A stretch of DNA of 64,000 nt from Bacteroidota bacterium (GCA_030706405.1 JAUZOO010000001.1:205762-269761); one strand, 5' to 3'; positions 24,023 through 34,514 are shown, counted from the stretch's first letter. Made by a program: numbers and translations. The notes: generated by a model from the letters alone, not told the origin.

Positions 24023-26950
24023 ATGAGACAAGAGAACCTCAACCGAATGACCAACTACCATTCTGAAAAATATACATCATTGCAATATATTAAACCAATT
24101 ATATTATTCGTTCTTCTTGTAGTTACCTCCGGAATTTGGGCGGGTCCGCTGCAAACAGTTCCCCGGGTCACTAACTTTTCAAAAAATGACTATCACGCAT
24201 CCAACCAAAACTGGAATATTGCCCAGGATAGGAATGGAATCCTCTATTTTGCCAATAACGAAGGCCTTTTGCAATACGACGGCAGTACCTGGCAGGTTCA
24301 CCGGCTGCCTAACCGCATGGGGCTGCGTTCCGTAACAATCGGAGAAAATAACCGCATCTATACTGGTTCGTACGAAGAATTTGGGTATTGGGAATCTGCT
24401 GCCGATGGCACCCTGGTTTATCATTCACTGTCTAAGCTGCTAAAAAACTATAAATTCACCAACGATGAGATATGGCGGATAATCATCGATGGACATAAAG
24501 CTTATTTTCAATCTTTTGACTCGTATTTTGTTTATGACGGACAAAAAGTAACGTCTTTTCATACACCAGGTACAATTTTATTTTTCTTGAAAGCTGGTAA
24601 TAATATTTATACACAGGGTATTGGATCCGGGCTGTTCAAACTTCAAAATGATCTGCTGAAACTCGTTCCTCAATGCTCAAATTTTAGCAAAGAATTAATT
24701 TATAGTGCTATACAGTTAAACTCTAATACCCTGTTATTGGGCACAGCCTCTAACGGATTGTATTTGTACCAGATAAAAGAGAATAAATTTACACGTTGGA
24801 AAACCGAAGCCGACGATATTCTTACCAATGGCCAGATAAATTGTGGCATCATCACAGCCGATTCTGTCCTTTGTTTTGGTACCATTAGCAAGGGTATTGT
24901 GGCACTGGACCGTAAAGGCAAAATTCTATGGCATTTTCGTAAGGACTACTCGCTAAACAATAATACCGTATTGTACCTATTTAACGACAAACAAAATAAC
25001 GTATGGGCAGCTCTGGACAAAGGGATTGCGCTTATTCACCGAAATTCTCCGTTTCGGTTTACCATGGCCCGGGCCGATGATATCGAATCGGTATATACCG
25101 CAGTTTCATTTCAAAATAATATATACCTTGGTTCCAATCAGGGTGTTTTTCAGTTAGATGCAAACAATCAGCAATCCAGGTTCAGCTTCGTTCCCGGAAC
25201 GCAGGGGCAGGTATGGCAATTGTCGGTGATTGACAATCAGTTAATTTGCGGACATAACGAGGGAACTTTCCGTATTGAGGGAGATAAAGTTACCCGCCTT
25301 TCAGCAGTTACCGGAGGAACATCGATAAAATCAATAACAGCGAATAATCAGGAATATCTTATACAAGGTACATATACCGCTTTGGTTGTGTATAAAAAAG
25401 ATAAATCAGGGAATTGGGTGTTTAGTCATAAAGTCAAGGGCTTTTCGCATCCGGTAAGGTATTTGGAAGTTGACCACCTGGGTTATGTATGGGCTTCGCA
25501 CATTTTAAAAGGATTATACAGGATTAAATTAAACCGCGATCTAACCGAGGTTGTTGAAACAAAATCCTATGGTATCAGCGACGGACTTCCGGGCGATTTC
25601 AAAATAAATGTATTTAAAATTTCGGGGCGGGTAGTATTCTGCACAGGGGTAAAGTTTTTTACCTACGACGACCTGAAACAACAAATGGTGCCATATGCCG
25701 GTCTAAATCAAAAAGTTGGAGAGTTTGCTGCAGCCCATGCCATTATTCCTGCCGGAGACCAGCGTTACTGGCTCGTAACTAAAGGAAAATTTGCATTGAT
25801 AGAAACCGACCGGGACAATGTAACCCTTTTGGATGTAGTACCCTTTTCTTTTTTAAACAATGCATTAATTGATGATAATGAATATATTGCACCAATTGAT
25901 GAGAATAAATATCTTTTTTGCCTCGACAATGGTCTTGCTATTTATGACCGAAAGCTGAAAAGGAAGAGTAACGGGTTCCTGCCCGAGATTGTTTTTCGAC
26001 AAATCCGGGCTATTTCGAATAAGTCGAGCATCTATTTACCGGTATCCACAAGTAATCAGGCTAAAGCGAAGATTCCCTATACCTTCCGGCGGATTGTGTT
26101 TTCGTTTGCTTATCCGGAATTTAGCAACCGAAAAGTAAATTTTTGCACTACCCTCAACGGACACAAAGAGGAAGGCCAGGATACGATATCAACATCCGTC
26201 AGAACGTTTACTTATTTAGCCCCGGGGCAATACGTTCTGGATGTTTCCGTCCACGACGAAACCGGCAAAACGCTTACCTCATCAAAATATTATTTCGAAA
26301 TTTCCCCTCCATTTTATGCGTCTCCTGCCGCCTATATCTTCTATTTGGTGGTATTAGGGCTAACAATCTACTATTCGCGCCGGGCTCTTACTAAACATAT
26401 TGAAAAGAAAAACCGCGAAGTCCGTATTGAGCAGATGAAGCTTCAACAACAGCGCATTGAACGAAGAGAACAAAAAATTGTTCATTTAAAAAATGAAAAG
26501 CTACAAGCCGAACTCGTCTTTAAAAGCAAAGAACTGGCAAGCTCTACCATGGCAATTATCCGTAAAAACGATATGCTTACCCAACTCAGACAAGAACTTG
26601 AATTTCAGAAGCAAAAGCTGGGAAGCCAGTATCCCAATAAATATTACGACAGGTTGGTTCAGCTTATCGATCAGAATATCAGCAGCGACGATGACTGGCA
26701 TATCTTTCAGCAGAATTTCGATATGATTCACGAAAATTTCTTTCGAAACATAAAAAAGCGGTTTCCCGACCTCACTTCCAACGACCTAAAACTGTGTGCT
26801 TACCTCCATTTAAACCTATCCACCAAAGAAATAGCCTCGCTGCTAAATATCTCCATAAGGGGCGTAGAGGCAGCCCGTTACCGGTTACGCAAAAAGCTTT
26901 CACTGACTCCGGAAGCAAATCTTACCGAATTTTTCATTGCCTATAAATAA
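24023..26950 (+). CDS. Membrane propeller/Y_Y_Y regulator with LuxR-type HTH output
   Basis: 975 residues. After an N-terminal hydrophobic signal/anchor (about 30-48) comes a long periplasmic region of propeller-like repeats (NWNIAQDRNGILYFANNEGL, ...VWAALDKGIALIHR) and a Y_Y_Y-type domain (FTYLAPGQYVLDVSVHDE). A transmembrane helix follows (about 768-790), then a coiled coil rich in Gln, Lys and Glu (about 795-870). The C-terminal HTH is TSNDLKLCAYLHLNLSTKEI then ASLLNISIRGVEAARYRLRK. No kinase or receiver domain is present, so it would act as a one-component sensor. Its place directly before susC suggests that it controls this PUL. The start could instead be ATG 24047, since a TACTTTTA box overlaps the first ATG. 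Confidence 0.85.
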   Translation: MRQENLNRMTNYHSEKYTSLQYIKPIILFVLLVVTSGIWAGPLQTVPRVTNFSKNDYHASNQNWNIAQDRNGILYFANNEGLLQYDGSTWQVHRLPNRMGLRSVTIGENNRIYTGSYEEFGYWESAADGTLVYHSLSKLLKNYKFTNDEIWRIIIDGHKAYFQSFDSYFVYDGQKVTSFHTPGTILFFLKAGNNIYTQGIGSGLFKLQNDLLKLVPQCSNFSKELIYSAIQLNSNTLLLGTASNGLYLYQIKENKFTRWKTEADDILTNGQINCGIITADSVLCFGTISKGIVALDRKGKILWHFRKDYSLNNNTVLYLFNDKQNNVWAALDKGIALIHRNSPFRFTMARADDIESVYTAVSFQNNIYLGSNQGVFQLDANNQQSRFSFVPGTQGQVWQLSVIDNQLICGHNEGTFRIEGDKVTRLSAVTGGTSIKSITANNQEYLIQGTYTALVVYKKDKSGNWVFSHKVKGFSHPVRYLEVDHLGYVWASHILKGLYRIKLNRDLTEVVETKSYGISDGLPGDFKINVFKISGRVVFCTGVKFFTYDDLKQQMVPYAGLNQKVGEFAAAHAIIPAGDQRYWLVTKGKFALIETDRDNVTLLDVVPFSFLNNALIDDNEYIAPIDENKYLFCLDNGLAIYDRKLKRKSNGFLPEIVFRQIRAISNKSSIYLPVSTSNQAKAKIPYTFRRIVFSFAYPEFSNRKVNFCTTLNGHKEEGQDTISTSVRTFTYLAPGQYVLDVSVHDETGKTLTSSKYYFEISPPFYASPAAYIFYLVVLGLTIYYSRRALTKHIEKKNREVRIEQMKLQQQRIERREQKIVHLKNEKLQAELVFKSKELASSTMAIIRKNDMLTQLRQELEFQKQKLGSQYPNKYYDRLVQLIDQNISSDDDWHIFQQNFDMIHENFFRNIKKRFPDLTSNDLKLCAYLHLNLSTKEIASLLNISIRGVEAARYRLRKKLSLTPEANLTEFFIAYK

Positions 26951-27312
26951 CGTCGATATCCAAAACGAAACCGGTATTTGTTATACTTTTTAGTCCAACA
27001 TTTCAAAAGTTGACGTTCCTAACGATTATACAGATAAGTAGCGTAGTTGTTTTAGCCCATAAACGATACTTAAAAAGGTGTAAAATATCCGGATTACACC
27101 ATTCGTCAATCTAAAATTTTTTAAAAAAATAAACATTATTACACACTTATTATTAAGTAATTAATAAAAGTATGAAGTAATGATGACGTACCAAAATTGT
27201 ACCTCTGTTTAAAGCAAAATTAAACTGCTGTAGTGTTGTGTAGGTTCGAAAATTGACTGCCCTTTAACGTTTTCGTAAGTTTGGGTTATTGACCAAATAA
27301 AACTTTAATCGT
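26951..27312. other. Regulatory region upstream of susC
   Basis: 362 bp, AT-rich, with no gene. It holds the susC promoter near 27253-27283 and the word pair GTACC-AAAATT-GTACC (27188-27203), a possible regulator site upstream of the promoter. The rest shows nothing that I can name. Confidence 0.5.
27253..27283 (+). promoter_or_regulatory. susC promoter
   Basis: TTGA (27253-27256), 19 bp, then TAAGTTTG (27276-27283): a good -7 box with an acceptable -33 box. It predicts a leader of about 25 nt. Confidence 0.55.
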
Positions 27313-30300
27313 ATGAAAAAAACACTACTAATTAAAAGCAACCTGCTAATGCTTTTATTGTTCTTTATTATGGCTGTTGCCAGAGGACAGCAAGGAACAG
27401 TAAATGTAACCGGAACCGTTATCAGCAGTGAAGACAATAATCCCATTCCGGGGGTTACTGTCGCTATTAAAGGAACTCAGAAAGCTACCGCAACCAATTC
27501 GGATGGTAAGTATTCCCTTCAAAATGTTCCGTCTGACGGTATTTTGGTGTTTACCTTTATAGGTATGGGAACTGAAGAACAGGCTATTAATAACCAAAGT
27601 GTGATAGATGTTAAATTGAGTCCCGCTGTTAAACAACTCGAAAGTGTTGTGGTTGTGGGGTATGGAACACAACGGAAAATTGATGTTACCGGTTCTGTAG
27701 TTCAGATGAAAGGAGATGAAATCTCAAAACAGGCCTCGATTAACCCGATTAGTGCCCTACAGGGAAAAGTTGCCGGGGTTCAGATCACCAACAGCGGTAA
27801 ACCTGGAGCATCACCCGAAATCAGAATCAGAGGCGTAGGTACTATTTATGGTAATGCCAACCCTCTTTATGTGGTGGACGGAGTTTGGTATGACGACATA
27901 AACTTTTTAAGCCCTGCAGATATTGTGAGCATGAACATCTTAAAGGATGCTTCCAGTGAAGCCATCTATGGAATCAGGGCTGCCAATGGTGTCGTTATTA
28001 TCGAAACCAAAAAAGGTAAAGCCGGAGAAACAATCGTCACATACAACGGTTCGGTTGGCTATCAGAAGGTTACTAATCAGATAAAGATGGCTAATGCCAA
28101 CGAATATACCACGATGATAAATGAGCTATACGGAACCCAGCAGCTCGACCCAACGCTGTACGCAAAGGGCAGCGCCTTCGAAAAGGGAACCGACTGGTAT
28201 CATCAGGTACTTCGTGACGCCGTTGTCACCAATCATCAATTATCATTGAGCGGAGGATCAGAAAAATCGACCTTTAACCTTTCTCTGAGCTTTCTGGATC
28301 AGCAGGGCATTGTTGAACAAAATGACTATAAACGATATACCTTAAGGGTGCAGAATGATTTTTCACTCGGAAAATATCTTAAAATCGGTTACACCGCTAC
28401 GGGAGCACACACTGCATCCAACGATGTAAATGGGGCTATCTTCCATCAAATTTATTCGGCATATCCGGTACTTCCTGTTTATTATGCAGACGGTAGCTAT
28501 GGCGACCCGGGCGATTATCCATTAGGCGATGGTGCAAAATTTAACCCTCAGGCAACCATCGATTTATACGACCAGACAACCAAAACCTACAAGGCTACCG
28601 GAAACATGTATGCCGACCTTAAATTTGCGCAGCATTTTACATTCCGTTCGAGTATTGGTGGGGAATTTAATGTAGGAAAGATCCAAAACTATGTTCCTGT
28701 TTACAATGGCTCGGCCACTTTCAAAAATACCGTAAGTAAACTGACAATTACCGACAGCCAAAACCGAAACTGGATTTGGGAAAATACCTTAACGTATGAT
28801 AATCGGTTTAACGATCATGCTATAAAGGTTCTACTTGGACAATCAGCACAATCGTACCGCTATAACAACCAGATTAACTATAGTGAAAATGTTCCGGTAA
28901 CCACCGACGGTAACCACTACTTTGCTTTAGGTAATAACTACCGCATTACGGATGTAGATATTAATAACACGCAGCTTCCGGCATATCCGTTATATACAAC
29001 TGTAGCATCTTACTTCGGAAGGGTAAATTACTCCTTTAAAAACAAGTATTTACTGAATTTATCGATGCGGGCCGATGGTTCGTCAAAATTCTCCCCGGCA
29101 GACAGATGGGGCTATTTCCCTTCAGTTGGTGCAGCGTGGGTTGCCAGCGAGGAATCGTTCATGAAGGACATTAACTTTTTAAATAGTCTTAAGTTCAGGG
29201 CAAGCTGGGGAAAAATCGGAAATGCATCTGTTCCCGGAAACCTTTCGGCTCAAAAAGTAACTACCAGCGATGCTTTAACCGCTGTTTGGAATAATCTGGC
29301 AGCTTCCGGAGCAAGCATCAACACCATTGTTCCTCCGACGATTATTTGGGAAAAAGGCGTTGGTACCGATGTTGGCATCGAATTTTCAATCTTAAAAAGC
29401 AGGCTTAGCCTCGACGTCGACTATTACAACAAAAAGACAGAGAATGCCATCTTTGCCATACCAATATTAAGTTCGTTGGGTATGAGTGGAAACCAGCTAA
29501 TTGGAAACCAAGCCAATTATCAGAACCGTGGTTTTGAAATTGCCGCATCGTGGAAAGACAATATCAATAAGGATTTCTCCTACAGCATTAATGCCAACCT
29601 TGGATTTAACAAGAATAAGGTCCTCTCGGTTTCAACGGGAGCTAACCCGATTTACCAAGCCGTGGGAACAACCGGATCCAATAACTTCAACACTAAAACC
29701 GTGGTTGGAAGGCCAATTGGTGAATTCTTCGGATATGTAGTCGATGGTATTTTCCAAACCGATGCCGAAGCTCAGGCTTCGCTTCAGAAGGCCTCAGCCA
29801 AAGCCGGAGATTTTAAATACCGCGATATCAGCGGTCCCAACGGAGTTCCTGACGGCGCCATCAACGACTTCGACAAAACCGCCATTGGCAATCCTAACCC
29901 CAAATACACATATGGGATTAACACCACTTTTAACTATAAAGAGTTCGACCTCGCGATTGATCTCCAGGGTGTTGCCGGAGTAGATGTTTATAATGCCAAC
30001 ATGGGTTTGAGGTATGGTAGCGAAAACTTCACCAAAGATTTTTACGACCATCGCTGGCACGGACAAGGAACCTCCAATTCCTACCCTTCGGTAAGGATAG
30101 GTGGCGGCCAGAACTATCTCGCCAATTCATTTTATGTTGAAAACGGAAGTTATATAAGGATCCGGAATATTCAACTGGGGTATTCTCTTCCGACTCAATT
30201 GTCTGAAAAATACGGAATTAAAAAGCTCCGGATTTTTGTTGATGCCCAAAATCCTTTCAATTTCTTCAGTTATAAAGGATTCAGCCCTGAAGTTGGCGGA

Positions 30301-30381
30301 GGCCCTACTAAAGCGGGAGTCGACGTAGATGTATATCCGCTTTCTGCCACTTACAGGTTTGGCGTAAATGTAACTTTCTGA
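27313..30381 (+). CDS. susC: SusC/RagA-type TonB-dependent outer-membrane transporter
   Basis: Imports oligosaccharides through the outer membrane together with SusD. 1022 residues. The signal peptide ends near VARGQ. A carboxypeptidase-like domain follows (about 33-115: GTVISSEDNNPIPGVTVAIK), then the plug with VVVVGYGTQRKIDVTGSV, SALQGKVAGVQI, IRIRGVGTIYGNANPLYVVD and ILKDASSEAIYG. A 22-strand-type barrel ends in RFGVNVTF. There is no N-terminal STN domain, so it is not built to signal to an anti-sigma factor. susD starts 23 bp downstream. Confidence 0.96.
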   Translation: MKKTLLIKSNLLMLLLFFIMAVARGQQGTVNVTGTVISSEDNNPIPGVTVAIKGTQKATATNSDGKYSLQNVPSDGILVFTFIGMGTEEQAINNQSVIDVKLSPAVKQLESVVVVGYGTQRKIDVTGSVVQMKGDEISKQASINPISALQGKVAGVQITNSGKPGASPEIRIRGVGTIYGNANPLYVVDGVWYDDINFLSPADIVSMNILKDASSEAIYGIRAANGVVIIETKKGKAGETIVTYNGSVGYQKVTNQIKMANANEYTTMINELYGTQQLDPTLYAKGSAFEKGTDWYHQVLRDAVVTNHQLSLSGGSEKSTFNLSLSFLDQQGIVEQNDYKRYTLRVQNDFSLGKYLKIGYTATGAHTASNDVNGAIFHQIYSAYPVLPVYYADGSYGDPGDYPLGDGAKFNPQATIDLYDQTTKTYKATGNMYADLKFAQHFTFRSSIGGEFNVGKIQNYVPVYNGSATFKNTVSKLTITDSQNRNWIWENTLTYDNRFNDHAIKVLLGQSAQSYRYNNQINYSENVPVTTDGNHYFALGNNYRITDVDINNTQLPAYPLYTTVASYFGRVNYSFKNKYLLNLSMRADGSSKFSPADRWGYFPSVGAAWVASEESFMKDINFLNSLKFRASWGKIGNASVPGNLSAQKVTTSDALTAVWNNLAASGASINTIVPPTIIWEKGVGTDVGIEFSILKSRLSLDVDYYNKKTENAIFAIPILSSLGMSGNQLIGNQANYQNRGFEIAASWKDNINKDFSYSINANLGFNKNKVLSVSTGANPIYQAVGTTGSNNFNTKTVVGRPIGEFFGYVVDGIFQTDAEAQASLQKASAKAGDFKYRDISGPNGVPDGAINDFDKTAIGNPNPKYTYGINTTFNYKEFDLAIDLQGVAGVDVYNANMGLRYGSENFTKDFYDHRWHGQGTSNSYPSVRIGGGQNYLANSFYVENGSYIRIRNIQLGYSLPTQLSEKYGIKKLRIFVDAQNPFNFFSYKGFSPEVGGGPTKAGVDVDVYPLSATYRFGVNVTF

Positions 30382-30404
30382 TAAACTAAAAAAATTAACA
30401 TATT

Positions 30405-31886
30405 ATGAATAAAAATATTATACACAAGTATAAACTGAATGCGGCACTCTTACTGTCTGCATTCATGGTCTTCACGGGCTGTGGCAATAACTTTCTGGAA
30501 ATTGAGCCTCAGGGACAAACCGAAGCTGTTCAGTTCTGGACAAGTTCGGGCGATGCAACCAAGGCCGTCAATGCCATGTACGCCAATCTTCATGCCTGGA
30601 ACAATGTAGCTTTTGCTGCCATAGCCGTAGAAAGCATGGGCTCTGACGATGCCGAAAAAGGGAGTAGTGCGGCAGATGCTACGTTCATGAATGATTTTGA
30701 TAATTTCTCCGCATCCTCCAACGAAGGACAGCTCTCCGATTTCTGGTCAGGAATGTATCAATCCATTAATTATTGTAATCAAATACTCGATAATGTTCCT
30801 AACATCAACATGGATGCAGCCTTGAAGGCCAGGTATCTGGGCGAAGCAAAATTTGTAAGGGCTTACTGCTATTTCAGGCTGGTACGGGCATTTGGAGACG
30901 TTCCTCTACGGCTTAAAGTTCCGGCATCATCGGCCGAATACAACATTGCCCGCACACCTAAAGATCAGGTTTGGGCTGCTATTGAACAGGACCTGACTGA
31001 TGCTGCTGCCGTATTACCCAAAACTTACGGTTCTGCCGATATTGGGCGAGCAACCAAAGGTGCTGCACTCTCATTGCATGCCAAAGTAGCCCTGTACCTG
31101 AAAAAATGGAGCGATGTTCTGACGTATACTAATGAAGTGATGACTTATGGTTACAGCTTGTTCCCAAATTACGAACAACTGTTCAGGGTAGGCAACGAAA
31201 ATTGCTCGGAATCAATTTTTGAACTTCAATGTGCGTTAATCCCTGGTAATCCGGCCGCGTCAAACTCGCAGTACTCGCAGGTACAGGGAGTAAGAGGATC
31301 GGTAGGAGGAGGATGGGGATTTAACGTCCCCACTGCCGACCTTGCCGCAGCCTATGAAACAGGCGACCCTCGACGCGATGCTACCATCATTTTCAGAGGA
31401 GAGACAACTCCCGAAGGCGATGCTATCCCTGCCACAGGCGACAACCCGATGTATAACCAAAAATCGTACGTTCCTTTTAGTCAGTATGTAAGCGGTTACA
31501 ATGAAGGTTGTCAGCAAAACATTCGGGTAATCCGGTATGCCGAAGTTCTGCTTATGAATGCCGAAGCTGCCAACGAAACCGGCAACTCAACATTAGCATT
31601 GTCTTCGCTCGAACAGGTACGTGCTCGTGCTCGCGGCTCAAATAATGCTATTCTTCCAAAGGTTACCACCACCGATCAGGCAGCTCTTCGCTTAGCCATC
31701 TATAACGAACGCAGGGTTGAACTTGCCATGGAATTTGACCGCTATTTCGATGTTATCCGTCAAGGACGGGCTGCAACAATCTTTGGCCCTAAAGGTTGGA
31801 AAGCAAATAAAAACGAAGTGTGGCCAATTCCTCAAAGCGAAATTGATTTGAGTGCTGGATTGCTTAAACAAAATCCTGGTTATTAA
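30405..31886 (+). CDS. susD: SusD/RagB-type glycan-binding lipoprotein
   Basis: Surface lid and glycan-binding partner of SusC. 493 residues. The lipobox VFTGC gives a lipidated C26. The mature start NNFLEIEPQGQTEAVQFWTS and the TPR-like helices (LGEAKFVRAYCYFRLVRAFG) are typical. The C-terminus has IYNERRVELAMEFDRYFDVI and LKQNPGY, as in the family. It is tightly linked to susC and to the LamG lipoprotein gene, 18 bp downstream. Confidence 0.95.
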   Translation: MNKNIIHKYKLNAALLLSAFMVFTGCGNNFLEIEPQGQTEAVQFWTSSGDATKAVNAMYANLHAWNNVAFAAIAVESMGSDDAEKGSSAADATFMNDFDNFSASSNEGQLSDFWSGMYQSINYCNQILDNVPNINMDAALKARYLGEAKFVRAYCYFRLVRAFGDVPLRLKVPASSAEYNIARTPKDQVWAAIEQDLTDAAAVLPKTYGSADIGRATKGAALSLHAKVALYLKKWSDVLTYTNEVMTYGYSLFPNYEQLFRVGNENCSESIFELQCALIPGNPAASNSQYSQVQGVRGSVGGGWGFNVPTADLAAAYETGDPRRDATIIFRGETTPEGDAIPATGDNPMYNQKSYVPFSQYVSGYNEGCQQNIRVIRYAEVLLMNAEAANETGNSTLALSSLEQVRARARGSNNAILPKVTTTDQAALRLAIYNERRVELAMEFDRYFDVIRQGRAATIFGPKGWKANKNEVWPIPQSEIDLSAGLLKQNPGY

Positions 31887-31904
31887 CCCTAAAAAAACAA
31901 GAGT

Positions 31905-32738
31905 ATGAAAAAACTAAATATAAAACCGCTGTTAATCATTGCAGTAACCGGGTTATTGCTTTCCTCCTGCTATGAAAAGTTCGACCCGGCCAGCTATGCT
32001 CCTGCCCTTAATATCGGAGGCTACACCAGCTCCAAACAGATAGCTCCGTCAAATCTGGTAGGTTTCTGGGCATTCAATGGCAGCCTCATCGATAGTGTGT
32101 CGAATTCAGCAGGCGTGGCTACCGGAACAGGCTTCTCTGCAGGCTTTAAAAATTTGGGAATGCAGGGTGCCGATAAGGGTTACGTATTATTCACCCCCGG
32201 GAGTGCTATTACCGGAATGCACAGTTTTACCATCGCTTATTGGGTTAACAGCCCTGTAAACGCCAATGGAATTGTAGGGTTGGTAAATCTTGCCAATACC
32301 AAGAACTTCTGGGGAAATATCGATATGTTTTTTGAAAATGGAAGCACACTTGATGCTGCTAAATTCAGAGCACATATAACTAACGGAACTGCTGAAACAT
32401 GGATTTCGAAGGACGGACTTCCCAATATCTTTACAAAATGGGCGCATTTTGCCTTATCGTACGATGCTACTTCCGAAACCTTTAAACTTTATGTAAACGG
32501 TTCGCTAATCGTTACCCAGGTACAAACCGGCTTTGGACCGATAAATTTTACCAACAGCGGAAACTTAGTTTTTGGCACGGTACAGTTCCAAACGACACCA
32601 AGCCAGACCTCTGCTACCGATGCGCAAAGCTGGGCCAGTTATCTTACAGGCCAGTTGGACGAAGTAAGAATCTATAATAAAGCTTTGGCAGATGGTGAAG
32701 TTAATGCATTAGTGCTGCTCGAAGGAAGAGGTAAATAA
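31905..32738 (+). CDS. LamG-type (concanavalin-like) surface lipoprotein
   Basis: 277 residues. The lipoprotein signal ends at C22 (LLLSSCYEKFD). Acidic residues soon after the Cys fit the surface-export signal described for Bacteroidota lipoproteins. From residue about 50 on there is a LamG/concanavalin-like jelly roll (NLVGFWAFNGSLIDSVSN; FTIAYWVNSP; KWAHFALSYDA; LTGQLDEVRIYNKAL). It takes the SusE position after SusD, so it is probably a surface glycan-binding protein. No catalytic signature is seen. A strong terminator follows. Confidence 0.85.
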   Translation: MKKLNIKPLLIIAVTGLLLSSCYEKFDPASYAPALNIGGYTSSKQIAPSNLVGFWAFNGSLIDSVSNSAGVATGTGFSAGFKNLGMQGADKGYVLFTPGSAITGMHSFTIAYWVNSPVNANGIVGLVNLANTKNFWGNIDMFFENGSTLDAAKFRAHITNGTAETWISKDGLPNIFTKWAHFALSYDATSETFKLYVNGSLIVTQVQTGFGPINFTNSGNLVFGTVQFQTTPSQTSATDAQSWASYLTGQLDEVRIYNKALADGEVNALVLLEGRGK

Positions 32739-32755
32739 TTAATTGGTTATGTAAT

Positions 32756-32797
32756 AAAAAGGAGGTTGCCTTGCTTATATGGCAACCTCCTTTTTTT
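32756..32797 (+). terminator. Strong terminator inside the PUL
   Basis: AAAAAGGAGGTTGCC (32756-32770) pairs with GGCAACCTCCTTTTT (32781-32795) around a 10-nt loop, with a longer T-run. It separates susC-susD-LamG from the enzyme genes. Confidence 0.92.
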
Positions 32798-32825
32798 AAA
32801 CATAAAATAATATTACATCAAGTAT

Positions 32826-34496
32826 ATGAAAATTATATCATTATACAGTTTGTTTATTTTTTCGGCAGTTGTAGGCAGTTGTCACAAAGAGTCAGCAAAT
32901 AATCCTGAACCACCGCCTCCCTCCTCTTTTGCTTTTAATTCATTAAAAATTGATGGCGTTTTTAAAGGATTTACCTATTTCAACGTCAGCAAGCAACCCG
33001 TTATAAAATTAAACTTTCAGGCTAAGTTAAGCCAAACCTCGATTGCCAGCAGTGTCTCAATAAGGGATAATGCAGGGGTTAGCGTTCCCTATATTACATC
33101 ATTTGAAAATCAGGACAGTACGCTGATTATCAAACCTTCCATTTCTCTCAATTTTATCACTAAATACGTAGTTGATGTATCAACGGCTTTACAATCTGTC
33201 GGGGGGGGAGCACTGCAATCGGCTATCAGCGTAACCCTTACCACAGCCATCGACTCCACTGATAAATTCACGCGAGTGACAGACGATGCCCTGCTTACAT
33301 TGATTCAAAAACAAACGTTTAAATATTTCTGGGATTTCGGACATCCCACATCGGGAATGGCAAGGGAACGAAATACTTCAGGCGATGTGGTTACAACCGG
33401 AGGAACCGGCTTTGGAATTATGAGCATGTTAGTTGGTATTGAACGGGGATTTATCGCAAGAGCTGACGGTTTGTCCCGTATTTCTACAATTACTTCATTC
33501 CTCAAAAATAATTGTACCCGCTATCATGGGGCATTTTCGCATTGGATTAACGGCTCATCTGGAGCAACCATCCCGTTTGGCACTAAAGATGATGGCGCCG
33601 ACGTGGTTGAAACTGCTTATCTTATGGAAGGATTACTCTGTGCCCGTCAGTATTTTAACAGAACCGATGCGACCGAAACTAATTTACGTACCGACATTAA
33701 CACACTCTGGAATGCTGTGGAATGGAACTGGTTCAGGCAGAACAATCAGAACGTTCTATACTGGCACTGGAGCCCGGTGTATAATTGGGACATGAACATG
33801 CCCATTCACGGATGGGACGAGGCGCTGATAACGTATGTGCTGGCAGCATCATCGCCCAATTATTCCATTCCAAAAGTTGTGTACGATAATGGCTGGGCTA
33901 ATAATGGAGCTATAAAAAATGGCAATACCTACTATGGTTATACTTTACCTTTAGGCCCTCCAAATGGTGGCCCCTTATTTTTCGAGCATTATTCTTTTGT
34001 GTGCATAAACCCCAACCACCTTACCGATGCTTATGCTGATTATCAAACACAAACAATTAATCATTCTAAGATCAATTATAGCTATTGTGTCGATAATCCG
34101 TTGACATACAATGGATACAGCAGTGAGTGCTGGGGCTTAACGGCCAGCGACGATAATATCAGCGGTTACTCGGCACATGCGCCAGGTAACGACCTTGGTA
34201 TTATCTCCCCAACGGCAGCGATATCTTCTTTGCCCTATACTCCAACCGAATCGATGAATGCCCTGCGGTTTTTCTATTACAAACTGGGCGATAAAATTTG
34301 GGGTAATTATGGATTTACCGATGCATTCAACCTTACCAATATCTGGTTTGCCAACTCCTATCTGGCTATCGACCAGGGACCCGAAATTGTTATGATAGAG
34401 AACTACCGGACAGGTTTACTGTGGAACCTGTTTATGAGCTGCCCCGAAGTAAAAACCGGCATGAAAAACCTCGGTTTTCAAAGTTCCAATCTTTAA
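32826..34496 (+). CDS. GH144-like glucoamylase-family lipoprotein with N-terminal Ig-like domain
   Basis: 556 residues. Lipobox VVGSC gives C19, followed by a Pro-rich linker (NPEPPPPSS). Residues about 36-140 look like a bacterial Ig-like (Big_5) domain. The catalytic domain (about 150-550) matches the glucoamylase-type family that includes GH144 endo-beta-1,2-glucanases: LIQKQTFKYFWDFGHPTSGM, the KDDGADVVETAYLMEGLL acidic cluster, EWNWF, YWHWSP, and AIDQGPEIVMIENYRTGLLW. The predicted role is surface cleavage of a beta-glucan; GH144 members act on beta-1,2-glucan, but specificity is inferred. A run of eight G (33191-33198) lies in the linker codons. Confidence 0.85.
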   Translation: MKIISLYSLFIFSAVVGSCHKESANNPEPPPPSSFAFNSLKIDGVFKGFTYFNVSKQPVIKLNFQAKLSQTSIASSVSIRDNAGVSVPYITSFENQDSTLIIKPSISLNFITKYVVDVSTALQSVGGGALQSAISVTLTTAIDSTDKFTRVTDDALLTLIQKQTFKYFWDFGHPTSGMARERNTSGDVVTTGGTGFGIMSMLVGIERGFIARADGLSRISTITSFLKNNCTRYHGAFSHWINGSSGATIPFGTKDDGADVVETAYLMEGLLCARQYFNRTDATETNLRTDINTLWNAVEWNWFRQNNQNVLYWHWSPVYNWDMNMPIHGWDEALITYVLAASSPNYSIPKVVYDNGWANNGAIKNGNTYYGYTLPLGPPNGGPLFFEHYSFVCINPNHLTDAYADYQTQTINHSKINYSYCVDNPLTYNGYSSECWGLTASDDNISGYSAHAPGNDLGIISPTAAISSLPYTPTESMNALRFFYYKLGDKIWGNYGFTDAFNLTNIWFANSYLAIDQGPEIVMIENYRTGLLWNLFMSCPEVKTGMKNLGFQSSNL

Positions 34497-34514
34497 ATCT
34501 TTAAAATTATAATT

